Positions 54,319 through 64,000 of a DNA stretch of 64,000 bases are shown piece after piece; position 1 is the stretch's first letter, and the number at the start of each line of letters is the position of its first letter. The DNA is from Oenanthe sinensis (Eukaryota; Streptophyta; Magnoliopsida; Apiales; Apiaceae). The translations under genes were made by a program, and so were the position numbers. The notes under the pieces were generated by a model, which worked only from the letters and a program-made list of their open reading frames with translations, had not been told where the DNA came from and did not search any database. The stretch lies in NCBI GenBank assembly GCA_028671895.1, contig CM053801.1, positions 40,242,836 through 40,306,835 on the forward strand. The letters are read 5' to 3'.

Positions 54319-57300
54319 ATGATTTCTGATACTCCTCTTTTGGTTATCTACACATCAGTTCTTGCATTTGTCTTGTATTGTTTACTTAACCTACGCACCC
54401 TCTTTCTTAACCGTCACCGCAGCCCATATCCACTACCACCGGGTCCTAAACCATGGCCTGTTATAGGAAATTTGCCCCATCTAGGCACCATACCTCACCA
54501 CTCCTTAGCAGCCATGGCTCGGACATATGGACCACTTTTGCACCTACGGCTCGGGCTGGTTCATGTGGTGGTGGCCTCATCCGCGGATGTGGCTGCACAA
54601 TTCTTGAAAACCCATGATTCGAAATTCTCCAACCGGCCCCCGAATTCGGGTGCCAAACACATTGCGTATAATTATCAAGATTTGGTTTTCGCACCGTATG
54701 GACCAAGGTGGCGCATGTTAAGGAAAATTTGTTCTCTACATCTTTTTTCCGTCAAGGCTCTTGATGATTTTCGCCATGTTCGCCAGGTTTGTTGTAAATA
54801 AATAACTTGTATGTATCTATACCCGCTTCCACGTGTACAAATATTTCCTCGGTTCTAAAAATAATTTCTCATCTTTAATTCTTAATATACGTGTCACAAA
54901 AATCTAATTATGATTTCTCTCTCTTTAATCTACGTGTTAAAAGTTAAAATGACTATTATTTTATCACGGAAGGAGTAATATTTTATACTCTATATACTGT
55001 CCGTGAATATGAGCAAAAGCACACATGAAACAAGTAGTGTATGATTCATAATTGTGTTTCACTTGCTAACTTGTGTGATCCGATCTGTTAACGTTTTTTT
55101 CAAATGAATTAATTGTGGTTCGGGGCGTAAATATATCGTCAACGGATGTAATTGATCTCACTGAAATTTTAAAAATTTCCCATTTTTTTTTTCCAAAATA
55201 ATGTGACATGATTCATATGGTTAGATGTGTAGTTTTAATTGATATTATTGATTTGAATGTACATGAGTTCATCTCATTAATTATTTGCAAAATCAATTAG
55301 AATGAGACATGTGGTATTTGAGAAATTTTTTAAAAAATTTGCTTGGTTCTCTAATATTACTCTTAAAATTTTCAAAATTTTAAATATTAAAATTTTTTGA
55401 CAATTTTTGACATTAAATTTTTTTGACCCGAATGGCTTGAATTTCTACGTCATTGTGTCAGACATTTAAGTAATTGTGAATATGATAAATGCTTGGTATC
55501 ACTTCATAACAGAAATGGAATTATTCTAGGTGGCTAGAGAAAATATGCGTTACCTTTGCCCTCACTTACCATTCAAAGTCTTTTACAAGGCAACCCTTTT
55601 CAGTTTTCATATACAGTACTGCTATGAAAATCAATCCTTGTTAATTTCAACAAACAATAACTTACAAATCTTTTAGAATTAAATACTTGAGTTCGAGACT
55701 TGAAAACCTACTACTGACAAATTTGTGAAACAATATACATACGTGCAGCTTGTCTATTTGATACATCTAGAAACATCATCTACAATTATAAGTGCATCAA
55801 ACTTTTCGATTTCCATCGGAGATTAGGAATAGATGAACTTTAATTCGGGATGATCTATATTTATTCATAAGGGCTAATTATTCGAGATTCTCAATTATTT
55901 TGTTTCCTGCTGCGAGATAATATTTAAAATGTAAACACCAAACGAATTGATCTTAGCACAAAAAACAAAAGATCTGGTAAATGGTTCATATGTATTCATG
56001 ATTCTTTAATTTAACCAAATCAAAAAAGAATTACTTTGATCGTTTTTCTGTATGTTAGCAATGATTAATCAAAATTTTCCGATCTATAGTTTGCTCTTTG
56101 GCACGATTAACATACACATGTGTACGTATTGTGTGTGTTTAGGAGGAGGTTGGTGTACTGGTCCGTGGGCTTGCTGGAGCTGGGAAAAGACCAGTACATT
56201 TGGGACAATTATTGAATATATGTGCCACAAATGCACTAGGACGCGTGATGCTAGGCAAGAGAGTGTTCAACTACGACAGCAGCACAGGGACTCCTGATCC
56301 AAATGCTGATGAGTTTAAAGACATGGTGGTTGAGCTCATGACCCTCGCTGGAGTTTTTAACATTGGCGATTTTATCCCTGCCCTTGAGTGCCTTGACTTG
56401 CAAGGTGTTGCGAAAAAGATGAAAAAACTTCATTTACGTTTTGATTCGTTCTTGAACCAAATCTTGGAGGAGCATAAAATCTCTGACAACCAAGGCCGCG
56501 CTGATAAACCAAAAAACGTTGATTTGTTGAATGAATTGTTATCGCTGAAAGATGTTGATGGTGAAGATGGGAAGCTTAATGATACTGAGATTAAGGCTTT
56601 GCTTTTGGTAATTATTTTCTACCTTGTTTTTCCTCTTCAGGTTTTAATTATGACATATTTAACACTTACTAGTTAGTATATTAACATAACTCTCACAAAA
56701 TTTGTTGCTATCTAACGAGGTTATAATTATAAATATGTTGTGAATTTTGCAGAACTTATTTACAGCTGGAACAGATACATCATCTAGCACAGTAGAGTGG
56801 GCGATAGCTGAGGTTCTTCGCAACCAGAGAGTCTTAGCCGAAGCTCAAAAGGAACTAGACTCTGTTATTGGTGAAGACCGGCTGGTGACAGAGTTGGACC
56901 TTCCTGAACTACCTTATCTAGCAGCAATTGTCAAAGAAGTGTTCCGACTTCACCCTTCAACTCCGCTCTCCCTCCCACGGATGGCATCCGAGAGCTGTGA
57001 AATTAACGGATACTTCATACCAAAAGGCTCCACACTTCTCGTAAATGTGTGGGCCATAGCACGTGATCCAAAAATGTGGGATGATCCATTAGTGTTCCGA
57101 CCTGAACGATTTTTACCAGGAGGCGAAAAGCCTAATGTTGATGTTAGGGGGAATGATTTTGAAGTTATACCGTTCGGGGCTGGACGAAGAATTTGTGCAG
57201 GTATGAGCCTAGGCCTTCGCATGGTACAGCTACTAACTGCAACATTGGTTCATACATTTGATTGGACATTAGCAGATGGACAAGAAGCAGAGAAGATAAA

Positions 57301-57394
57301 TATGGATGAAGCTTATGGTCTGACTTTGCAACGGGCGGTTCCTTTAATGGTGCATCCTAGGCCTAGGCTAGCCCAGCAAGTGTATAATGCTTAA
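54319..57394 (+). CDS. F3'H: Flavonoid 3'-hydroxylase (CYP75B), three exons, 524 aa
   Basis: Exons 54319-54786, 56143-56607 and 56753-57394, with GT/AG introns in phase 0, join to 524 codons plus stop, typical of the family. The enzyme is an ER-bound cytochrome P450 that adds the 3'-hydroxyl to the flavonoid B ring (naringenin to eriodictyol, dihydrokaempferol to dihydroquercetin, apigenin to luteolin). Visible marks are an N-terminal membrane anchor, Pro-rich hinge PLPPGPKPWPVIGNLPH, oxygen-binding AGTDTSS (about 316-322), ExxR in KEVFR (373-376), PERF and haem loop FGAGRRICAG with Cys about 459. F3'H signatures GGEK (434-437) and VDVRG (440-444; usually VDVKG) and the MASESCEINGY block separate it from F3'5'H. 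The usual ALEWLDLQG reads ALECLDLQG here. No lesion seen. Confidence 0.95.
54787..56142 (+). other. Intron 1 of F3'H
   Basis: 1356 bp, AT-rich, between CAG|GTTTGT and TTTAG|GAGGAG. No gene or element was recognised inside. Confidence 0.85.
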
Positions 57395-57524
57395 TGAAAC
57401 TATCTAAAAAAATAAGTGTGGCAAAATCTGTTTGCAAATTAAATATTAGGGTACTTGTTTTGTTTTGGTAATTTATATTCTATGTCCCTTGATTTATCAA
57501 CATGTCTCTTTTTATATCAATATC

Positions 57525-58578
57525 TAGGGATGAGCAAAACCGAACCGAAAACCGAAACCGAACCGAAAACCGCATGAAACCGCATAAAACCGAACTGAAA
57601 AAAATGAAACCGATTAAAAACCGAACCGAATAAAAACCGAACCGATATTTTGGTTTTGGTTCGGTTTTTAAATTTTTACGAACCGAATAGAAACCGAACC
57701 GAACCGCACTAATATTTATAATACATATTATTATATATATATATATATAATATCATTATATTTGAATTTAAATATTTTTAACTATAGTAGAACCTCGATA
57801 AATGAATACTATTAGGACCATAAATATATATTCATTTAACGAGATTATTTATTTATAGATAAATTAATATAATATTTATTTATCAATAAATGAATATTAA
57901 TTCATTTAAATAATATTTTTAGACGTTTTTCTTAATTATATTATTTTATATATATTATGTTTAAATGTACCTAGAATTCACCGCAGTTATAACTTTTATG
58001 TACATTTTAGAGACATTTTTCGAAAATATATGACTTATTAATATGTTTAGAAATTATTATTGGATAAAATTTACTCATATATTATATAAATAAAAATATA
58101 TTATTTGAAATAGAGTGATTATTTATTTATATTTATATAGAGCCTATAAAGACTACATTTTTATTTATTCGTTTATGCATTTAGTGAGTTTATTCATTAA
58201 ACTCATTTGCCCAAATTGGGACCGAATGAATTTATTCAATTGTCGAAGTTATTCATTTATCGAGGTTCTACGGTAATTATACAATGTAAATACTAAACAT
58301 ATAATATTACAGCACATCAATACATAATATAATTGATAAGCTGCTAATCTAATTATTTTTTTCAAATTTCAATTTATGTAAGACGACGAGCATAATAAAA
58401 TAGTAATAGTTTTAAAACCGAAACCGAACCAATTGAAAACCGAACCGCACTTTTTAAAACCGAACCGAACCGATTATTTTTTGTTCGGTTTTGGTTTCTA
58501 TTTTTTAAAACCGCACATAAGTGGTTACGGTGCGGTTTGAGGCTCAAACCACACCAAACCGCACCATGCTCATGCCTA
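57525..58578. mobile_element. Non-autonomous hAT element, 1054 bp
   Basis: Terminal inverted repeats TAGGGATGAGCA (left) and TAGGCATGAGCA (right, inverted), 11 of 12 matching, flanked by the exact 8-bp duplication TCAATATC at 57517-57524 and 58579-58586. Subterminal zones at both ends are rich in AACCGAACCG units. There is no transposase. It lies about 130 bp after the F3'H stop codon, so it may overlap the 3' UTR or its end signal. Confidence 0.9.
57787..58271. mobile_element. MITE nested in the hAT element
   Basis: A perfect inverted repeat of 22 bp begins GTAGAACCTCGATAAATG at the left and ends with its complement at 58271. Flanks TAACTATA (left) and TAATTATA (right, after two bases) resemble an 8-bp duplication with one change. 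The internal sequence is AT-rich and non-coding. Superfamily not certain. Confidence 0.6.
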
Positions 58579-58586
58579 TCAATATC

Positions 58587-60120
58587 AATATAACTAAATT
58601 CGTGCTAGTGAATGATTGTTGCTAAATTTCCTGTTTTCCCATATTTTAAGGATATTTTGCTAAATTCCCATGCTTAAACGGGTTAACGGGTGATCCAGTT
58701 TTGACCCAATTCCCTTATTCATGCTATTCTACACTATAATCCGGGATAACTAATATTCAAAATTGAACGTTAATTGATACTATAATTATATATAAATTTT
58801 ATGGAAATTTTAGTTGTGATTGACAATATATATTATTATTCAAATTTTATTGGAATATATTGAAAAATTATATAATATAATAATCATTAAAAATATTTAA
58901 AGATTTATAATTATGGAGTCGTGAAATAATAAAATAAATACAAAATAACACACATGAAATCTAAATATTGAATAAATTAAATATAAAATAATGTAAAGTA
59001 CAAATTATTATAATAAAACTACTATATAGTTTTTATTATATAAAATTTATTATTTTATTTTAAACTGAACAAATTTAGAAAATTCTTTCAAAATAAACTA
59101 TCATAATTTTTTTATTAATATAGTAATAAAATTGATTGTTTTTTTTATTATAAGCAGGGCATTATATTAGAATAATATAATATCAAACCAACTGAAAGTA
59201 AACCTAGCATAACAAATCCAGCTAGACACTTGCACTAATCTTTTCTTTGAAAACTTGAACCCCTTCATCGACTGAGCCTAGATGCATCATATAGAAATAC
59301 ATACGGAAAAGCTTCATAATATAATAAAATTTGATTGTTAATAGCACTACATTATATAAAAATGTTATATATTTTAACAATCGTATAATATATCTTATAA
59401 TAAAAATAAATACGGAATATATTGAAATATTAATATAGAGGCTATATTATATAAAAATTAAAATTAAATTTTAAACTTATGTTGATATGGTACTACAAAC
59501 ATTTTTAAAAATTAAAAACAAAACGACTCTATACTTAAATGAAATATATGTACTTGTATGAAGCATATTGAAATATTAGAATATAGTTCACATTATATAA
59601 AATTTTATGAAATATATTGGAATACTGGTATATATTTGATATTATATAAACAATTTATAATATTTTAAATTTTTCTTTAAATTCTTAAAAAATTAAGATA
59701 AATATTTATAAATTACCATTTTTATAATATACGAAAAAAGTAGTACATAAAATGATTTTTGACTAATATATAGATTTTTATTAAGAAACTAAATAATTAA
59801 AAGTTTGTAAATTTATCTTACTATATAAAATATATAAAAATATATTAGAATATTAGTATATACTTGACATTATATAGAATTAAAAATATAAATTGAAAAT
59901 ATTTAGAAAATTACTTTAAATAATTGATCATATTATTGTGTTAATGTGGTTATAGAAAATGATTGTTAAGCACACGATGTAGTTATTTTTGAAACTTATA
60001 AAAATAGTTGATTATATATTAATATAATTAAAAATCTAATATTTTTTATGTAAATATTTATAATATTTTATTTTTTTGAAAAATATTTAAAAACTAAGAT
60101 AAATATTATAAATTGCCCTA
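58587..60120. other. AT-rich intergenic region
   Basis: About 1.5 kb with no supported gene or element. Repeated TATTGAAATATTA-like strings are present but no clear borders. Confidence 0.6.
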
Positions 60121-60926
60121 TTCGGTCCCAAATTATCATAGAAGAAGGGTCGAATATGATGTTGGTAGTTTTTAGCTTTTAATCGTAGATAACTATTTGT
60201 GTAATTTTGTTATTGTGATATGAATAATGGTAGTCAAACAATCACAAACAATTCGGGAAAATATTGGTATATTAATAAATCCCGGAGGTGCTACATTCTA
60301 ATCAAATGATTAGCTACAATGTGTTTACAATCAATTCGTTTCAACAAATACGATCTGTGTTTATGGCTCTTGAAAGTTCTTCGTAGGTTGTTGAATGAAT
60401 TGAATGCTTAGAACTCTCGACCCTCATTCTGAATTGAATGAGTTGTATTTATAGTGCAGGCTTTGTAAAGGAATGCTTGGATGTGTTTTGGCTTGGATGT
60501 GATTAAGCTTGGAGGTGATTTAGCTTGGATGTGATTTTCACTTGCAAGCTTTGGATGGGATTTATCTCACAAGCTTGGATGTGATTTAGCTCTTGCAACC
60601 TTGGATGTGATTTCTCTCACAAGCTTGGATGTGATTTATCTCTTGCAACCTTGGATGTGATTTCTCTCACAAGCTTGGATGTGATTTAGCTTGGATTCGA
60701 TTTCTTCACTTCAAGCTTGGAGGTGATTTCTTCATTACAGGCTTGGATGTGATTTCTTCATTACAAGCTTGGATGCGATTTTCACTTGAAAGCTTGGATG
60801 TGATTTGTCTCACACACCTTGGATGCGATTTAGCACTTAGTCAAAATTCAATACTTGATTTAGCCTTTGACATTGACTTTGACTGGGCTTGACTTGACTT
60901 TGGAAATATCTTCTTATTTGATTCCT
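60121..60926 (-). repeat. Degenerate copia LTR G with GCTTGGATGTGATTT repeats
   Basis: The left part (GGTCCCAAATTATCATAGAAG) resembles the inverted ends of LTRs A and B. Between 60470 and 60835 the unit CTTGGATGTGATTT recurs about sixteen times with variable spacers such as CTCTCACAAG. No PBS or PPT was recognised, so the assignment rests on layout. Confidence 0.55.
60470..60835. repeat. Minisatellite-like CTTGGATGTGATTT cluster
   Basis: About sixteen imperfect units, spacing roughly 18-30 bp. Confidence 0.85.
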
Positions 60927-61195
60927 TGTTAGGAATCAATGTAGGCTTGATGATAACTTTAATCTTAGAATCATAGAATTTTATTTTATTGTAACTGATC
61001 AACTAATATGAAAATTATAAATATCAATTGATCAGGAAATGGAGCAACTTGCAGAAATCACACATCAACTGGTACTTCCAAATTCAAAGTGTTATTTAAA
61101 TTTCTTGATTCTATATGGATGAAAATAATTAAGGGTTTTATTAACATCAAATAGATTTATGCCTGTACATGTCACAGACACAAATAGGGGGAGAT
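60927..61195 (+). mobile_element. Copia F family remnant: LTR start plus 3' internal end with PPT
   Basis: 60927-61040 begins TGTTAGGAATC and matches the first 110 bp of the full LTR F at 61196. It then breaks into other sequence that ends with AAATAGGGGGAGAT (61182-61195), a PPT directly before LTR F. So the piece before F holds both a partial LTR and a 3' internal end. Confidence 0.65.
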
Positions 61196-62336
61196 TGTTA
61201 GAAATCTACATGTAATTTGATGATAACTTTAATCTTAGAATCATAGAAATTTTAATTAATGTAACTGATCAATTGATATGAAAATTATAAATATCAATTG
61301 ATCAGGAAACCATTTATCAGTTGAAATGTTTGTGTGAATCAACTAATAATATGGGTTGTAGCATATGTGTACTTAGCCTATTTCAATTGATAAGGTGTAA
61401 GTCAATTGATATTATTCTCATCAATTTTTGTTATAGTCGACTGATATAGGTCATCAACTGATGTGTAACTTAGACTGTCAAATTTTAATTATTTGAAGAC
61501 AGGAAAATTACACAAGTGAAGGATGATAAGTTGATATTGAAGTATCGATGGATAGAAGATCAATTGAAGAAGCCAAGTCAAGTATTGAAGACCATCAACT
61601 GATATGAAGACCCATCGATTGATATATCAATTGATAAAATCTATCAATCGATAAGTCATTATTTATCAATCGATGGATATCAAGATCAGTCAAAGAATAA
61701 TATTAGTTGATGGATACAAGGAAGAATCAATTGATATATGTAACAGTAAATTATCAATTAATAGAGACTGCACAATAAGAAAAAATGTCAGGAATCTTCA
61801 GACTAAAGCATACCTATGGAAGACAGTCTACATTAACTGTGAAGACTCAGATTGGAGCTATCTTTCCTGGGATGAAGATATTTCTCAAAATAGAAATAAA
61901 CAAAAAGGAAGGATAGTTTAGTAACATTCCTAGAATAGGTAATTTTATCTTATTATTCTCGAGATTGTAAACACTCTTGTGTTATATAAGCAAGAGTGAC
62001 AGTATTGTTAGAAATATAGAAGTTAAAATATCATTCTGAATCAACTGTTCAGCCTTAGATCACTTTGTAAGAACAGTTGATTTTATTTTTAATTTTGTAA
62101 AACGCAACTAGTTTTAATAACCTATATTATTTGAGCAAATATATACACTAATGGAAAATCAATCCATCACTAATTTTTAAATATATTGTTCAATATTTAT
62201 TTCAGTTGTTGTTCTTTTATATCCATTTCTTAAATTTCTCAAGAAAATACTAAAAACTTAAAGAGTTGTAGTATTTGTATTCAACCCCCCCCCCCCCCCT
62301 TCTACAAATATATTGACATTGTTCTAGGGAATAAAA
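61196..62336 (+). repeat. LTR of element F
   Basis: About 1.14 kb from TGTTAGAAATC to just before the PBS. It contains roughly twenty ATCAATTGATA-like units (61215-61750), a C run of about 16 at 62285-62299 and CTTCTACAAA, the same end layout as in A and B. The final CA is not clear. Confidence 0.75.
61673..61921 (+). other. Open frame inside LTR F, not a gene
   Basis: An 82-codon frame within the LTR. Its sequence follows the ATCAATTGAT repeats and no domain is visible, so a coding role is not supported. Confidence 0.6.
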
Positions 62337-62338
62337 AT

Positions 62339-62350
62339 TGGTATCAGAGC
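62339..62350 (+). other. Primer-binding site of element F
   Basis: TGGTATCAGAGC, the exact plant copia methionine-tRNA PBS. Confidence 0.95.
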
Positions 62351-62395
62351 AAGGCTTTCAGCATACATAAAGTTTAAGATCAAGAGCAAGTCAAT

Positions 62396-62876
62396 ATGGG
62401 CCAAAATGATTCAGGTGTAAAGATTCCAATGTTAGAAAATGATGAATACTTTGCATGGAAAGTAAAAATGCACATGTATCTACTCTCTCTTGACCCTTCC
62501 TATGTTAACTGCATAGAGAAAGGTCTTCATGTTCTCATGAAGCTAGTCACATGTGTAAATCCTGATGGAACTCCTGCATTTGACAAACATGTTCCAAAAC
62601 TCATCATTGAGTTCACAAAAGAGGATGAAAAGGAAATGCTCATGGAAAAAAAGGTCATGAATATTTTATTCAATGGTCTAGATAAAGATATGTTTGACAA
62701 TGTAATAAACTGCACTTCATCAAAGAACTAAACTCCATGTGAAGGGACTAAACAAGTCAGGAAAAATAAGATGCAACTCTTGATTCAGAAATATGAATCT
62801 TTTCATTTCAGGAGTGGTAAGTCCATCGATGATACCTATAGTAGGTTACAAAATCTTTTGAATGGACTAAAACTAT
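62396..62876 (+). pseudogene. Element F gag, N-terminal part, cut off
   Basis: Starts MGQNDSGVKIPMLENDEYFAWKVKMHMYL, a copia gag start. A frame to 62731 ends with a stop. A second piece (62771-62876) continues the capsid pattern (QKYESFHFRSGKSIDDTYSRLQNLLNGLKLY) and then meets the end of inverted element H. Confidence 0.8.
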
Positions 62877-63031
62877 ATCATCAATTGAACATATTCCTAA
62901 CAATCTCCCCCTATTTATGCTTTATAAATTTTAAGCAAAAATTAAGGTTTGATGATGTCAAAACTAAAGAATTAAATAATTAATCTAGAATAAAACAAAA
63001 TAAATTATTTACAAGGAAAAATAATTAATTC

Positions 63032-63352
63032 TCAATTGATCTTTTCAAAGGCTGGATTGTTCTTCAGAAATGATTTAAGCATATTCTCCTCAACAATAGA
63101 AAAAGCTTCACCAACATACTTCTTCATTTCTTCATTCTCACATTTAATTTGACAATAAGCTGCTTTTAGATCATTTGCACTGCATTCTTGTTCTTTTAAA
63201 TCTTTTAGCATCAGAACACTAACTTTCCCACTCATAGGTTGAAACCTAAAGTAATGATCCACACCTTCTTGAAATTTGATTTGCTTTTCTTCTAATGGCA
63301 TGTCTTGATCATTCCCTTCAGCATCAACATATTTTAAAGAAAATTTACCCAT
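63032..63352 (-). CDS. Third-ORF-like C-terminal piece of fragment H (106 aa)
   Basis: An open frame with the helical, charged content expected for a coiled coil (ANDLKAAYCQIKCENEEMKK). It sits just upstream of the PPT, the position of the third ORF end in E and I, but no clear sequence match to those was seen. Function unknown. Confidence 0.4.
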   Translation of the reverse strand: MGKFSLKYVDAEGNDQDMPLEEKQIKFQEGVDHYFRFQPMSGKVSVLMLKDLKEQECSANDLKAAYCQIKCENEEMKKYVGEAFSIVEENMLKSFLKNNPAFEKIN

Positions 63353-63536
63353 TTGTCTATTTGTCTATCTGTGCAGAGTCAACTTTCTGTCAATTTCTTT
63401 AAACCATTTAGGTGACAACCTCTTTGCTTCTATTCACTTCATTATAAATCTGCAATATAAATCTAATATACTGTAATTATTCAGTCTGTTTGAAGAAAAT
63501 AAAATTCGATTGACTAATCCATCTAATAACCCCTCC

Positions 63537-63950
63537 TTATAGAAAGTACACAAGCATTTCATTTTGCACTTTTTCTGTACCTCCCTGACCTCTTGACACC
63601 TTTCTTTCAAAAACATTATAGACAATTTGAGCAGATACCACTTTGTTTAAGTGTTTTTGTGTAATCTTCTCAAACTGCCTATCTGTCACAGATTGAGGAT
63701 CTCTGGTTAGAGTGGTAGTTGTATCAATATCAGACTCTTCAAAACCTCCAAGTCCTATCTTCTTCTTGGCTCCCAACTGAAGATTTGATTGACTACATTG
63801 CCAGTAGGTAGGTTCTTGAATTTCATCATAGTCTAATCTCTTTCTTTGCTTATCAGAGTCTGGCTTAGACCCTGATTTCCCATGTCCAGTCCCTGACTGG
63901 TGTGTTTGAGGTTTATCTAATACAGTCACTCCAGACTGCTTTTGTTGCAC
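63537..63950 (-). CDS. Third-ORF-like piece of fragment H (137 aa)
   Basis: Gln/Ser/Lys-rich frame with a basic KQRKRLDYDE patch and ...LTRDPQSVTDRQFEKITQKHL. No known domain recognised. It is likely part of the same extra ORF as 63032-63352 but in a separate open segment. Confidence 0.4.
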   Translation of the reverse strand: MQQKQSGVTVLDKPQTHQSGTGHGKSGSKPDSDKQRKRLDYDEIQEPTYWQCSQSNLQLGAKKKIGLGGFEESDIDTTTTLTRDPQSVTDRQFEKITQKHLNKVVSAQIVYNVFERKVSRGQGGTEKVQNEMLVYFL

Positions 63951-64000
63951 ACCACCAAGTCCCCTAGGACCATGATAATCCTTATCATCATCATCATTAT

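Larger units (their letters stand above)
62877..64000 (-). mobile_element. Copia fragment H, inverted: LTR stub, PPT and third-ORF-like region
   Basis: On the minus strand the PPT ATAGGGGGAGAT (about 62903-62914) is followed by an LTR start TGTTAGGAATATG that lasts only some 26 bases before running into gag F. The internal region to the right carries minus-strand frames at 63352-63032 and 63950-63537 in the place where E has its third ORF. The element continues beyond the window. Confidence 0.7.

Noticed and set aside
57535..57720. CCGAAC repeats as telomere-like sequence
   Set aside because: The unit is not the plant telomere repeat TTTAGGG and lies within the hAT element borders.
60470..60835. 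A CRISPR-like array
   Set aside because: Units are short, imperfect and irregularly spaced, and the setting is a plant LTR.

Overview
The window is nuclear DNA from a dicot plant. It shows intron-bearing genes with GT/AG splice sites, an AT-rich background and several layers of nested Ty1-copia retrotransposons. The flavonoid gene and the SINE-like remnant would suit an asterid, and Apiaceae is only a guess because no species marker was recognised. I identified no rRNA, tRNA, CRISPR array or bacterial-type operon.

Layout. (1) Positions 1-16114: an old minus-strand SIRE/Maximus-like copia element (A) runs off the left edge and is split by a young complete copia element (B, 3407-14366). B has 1.51-kb LTRs that differ at about four sites by eye, and a GGTAC target duplication. 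(2) 16115-20538: AT-rich sequence, a SINE-like remnant and a decayed L10-interacting-MYB-like gene. (3) 20539-24229: an apparently intact four-exon DUF630/DUF632 gene (minus strand, 595 aa). (4) 24300-27110: MITEs, a TA/GA microsatellite, and the 3' end of a copia element (I) joined to a partial RFC small-subunit gene. (5) 27105-34902: a cluster of broken host genes, namely RFC2-like (minus), a nearly intact APX3-like ascorbate peroxidase (plus, stop at codon 8) and an AGO4/6-like Argonaute pseudogene (minus). (6) 36190-39900: a hAT-like fragment, an inverted copia fragment (D) and a solo LTR (C) inserted in D's LTR. (7) 39929-53840: a decayed plus-strand copia element (E) with an unusually long third ORF region between pol and the 3' LTR, carrying a nested CACTA element (45157-46460). 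(8) 54319-57394: a complete three-exon flavonoid 3'-hydroxylase (CYP75B) gene. (9) 57525-58578: a non-autonomous hAT element with a nested MITE. (10) 60121-64000: another copia tangle (G, F, H) with gag N-terminus, PBS, PPT and third-ORF-like remnants.

How it fits together. Two host genes look intact, the DUF630/632 gene and F3'H. The other host loci are partial or carry clear lesions. The copia elements belong to related lineages, with a methionine-tRNA-type PBS, a T/AGGGGGAGAT polypurine tract, LTRs of the form TGTTAG...ACA, a long gag and extra sequence between RNase H and the 3' LTR. The most unusual pattern is that these LTRs each carry a different short repeated motif. In two elements the same motif is also scattered through the internal, protein-coding region: TGACAGTA in E and TCAGAGTYT in A. 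The second notable feature is E's third ORF, which has its own TATA box, pyrimidine-rich leader and strong start context. A related C-terminus occurs at the RFC2 junction.
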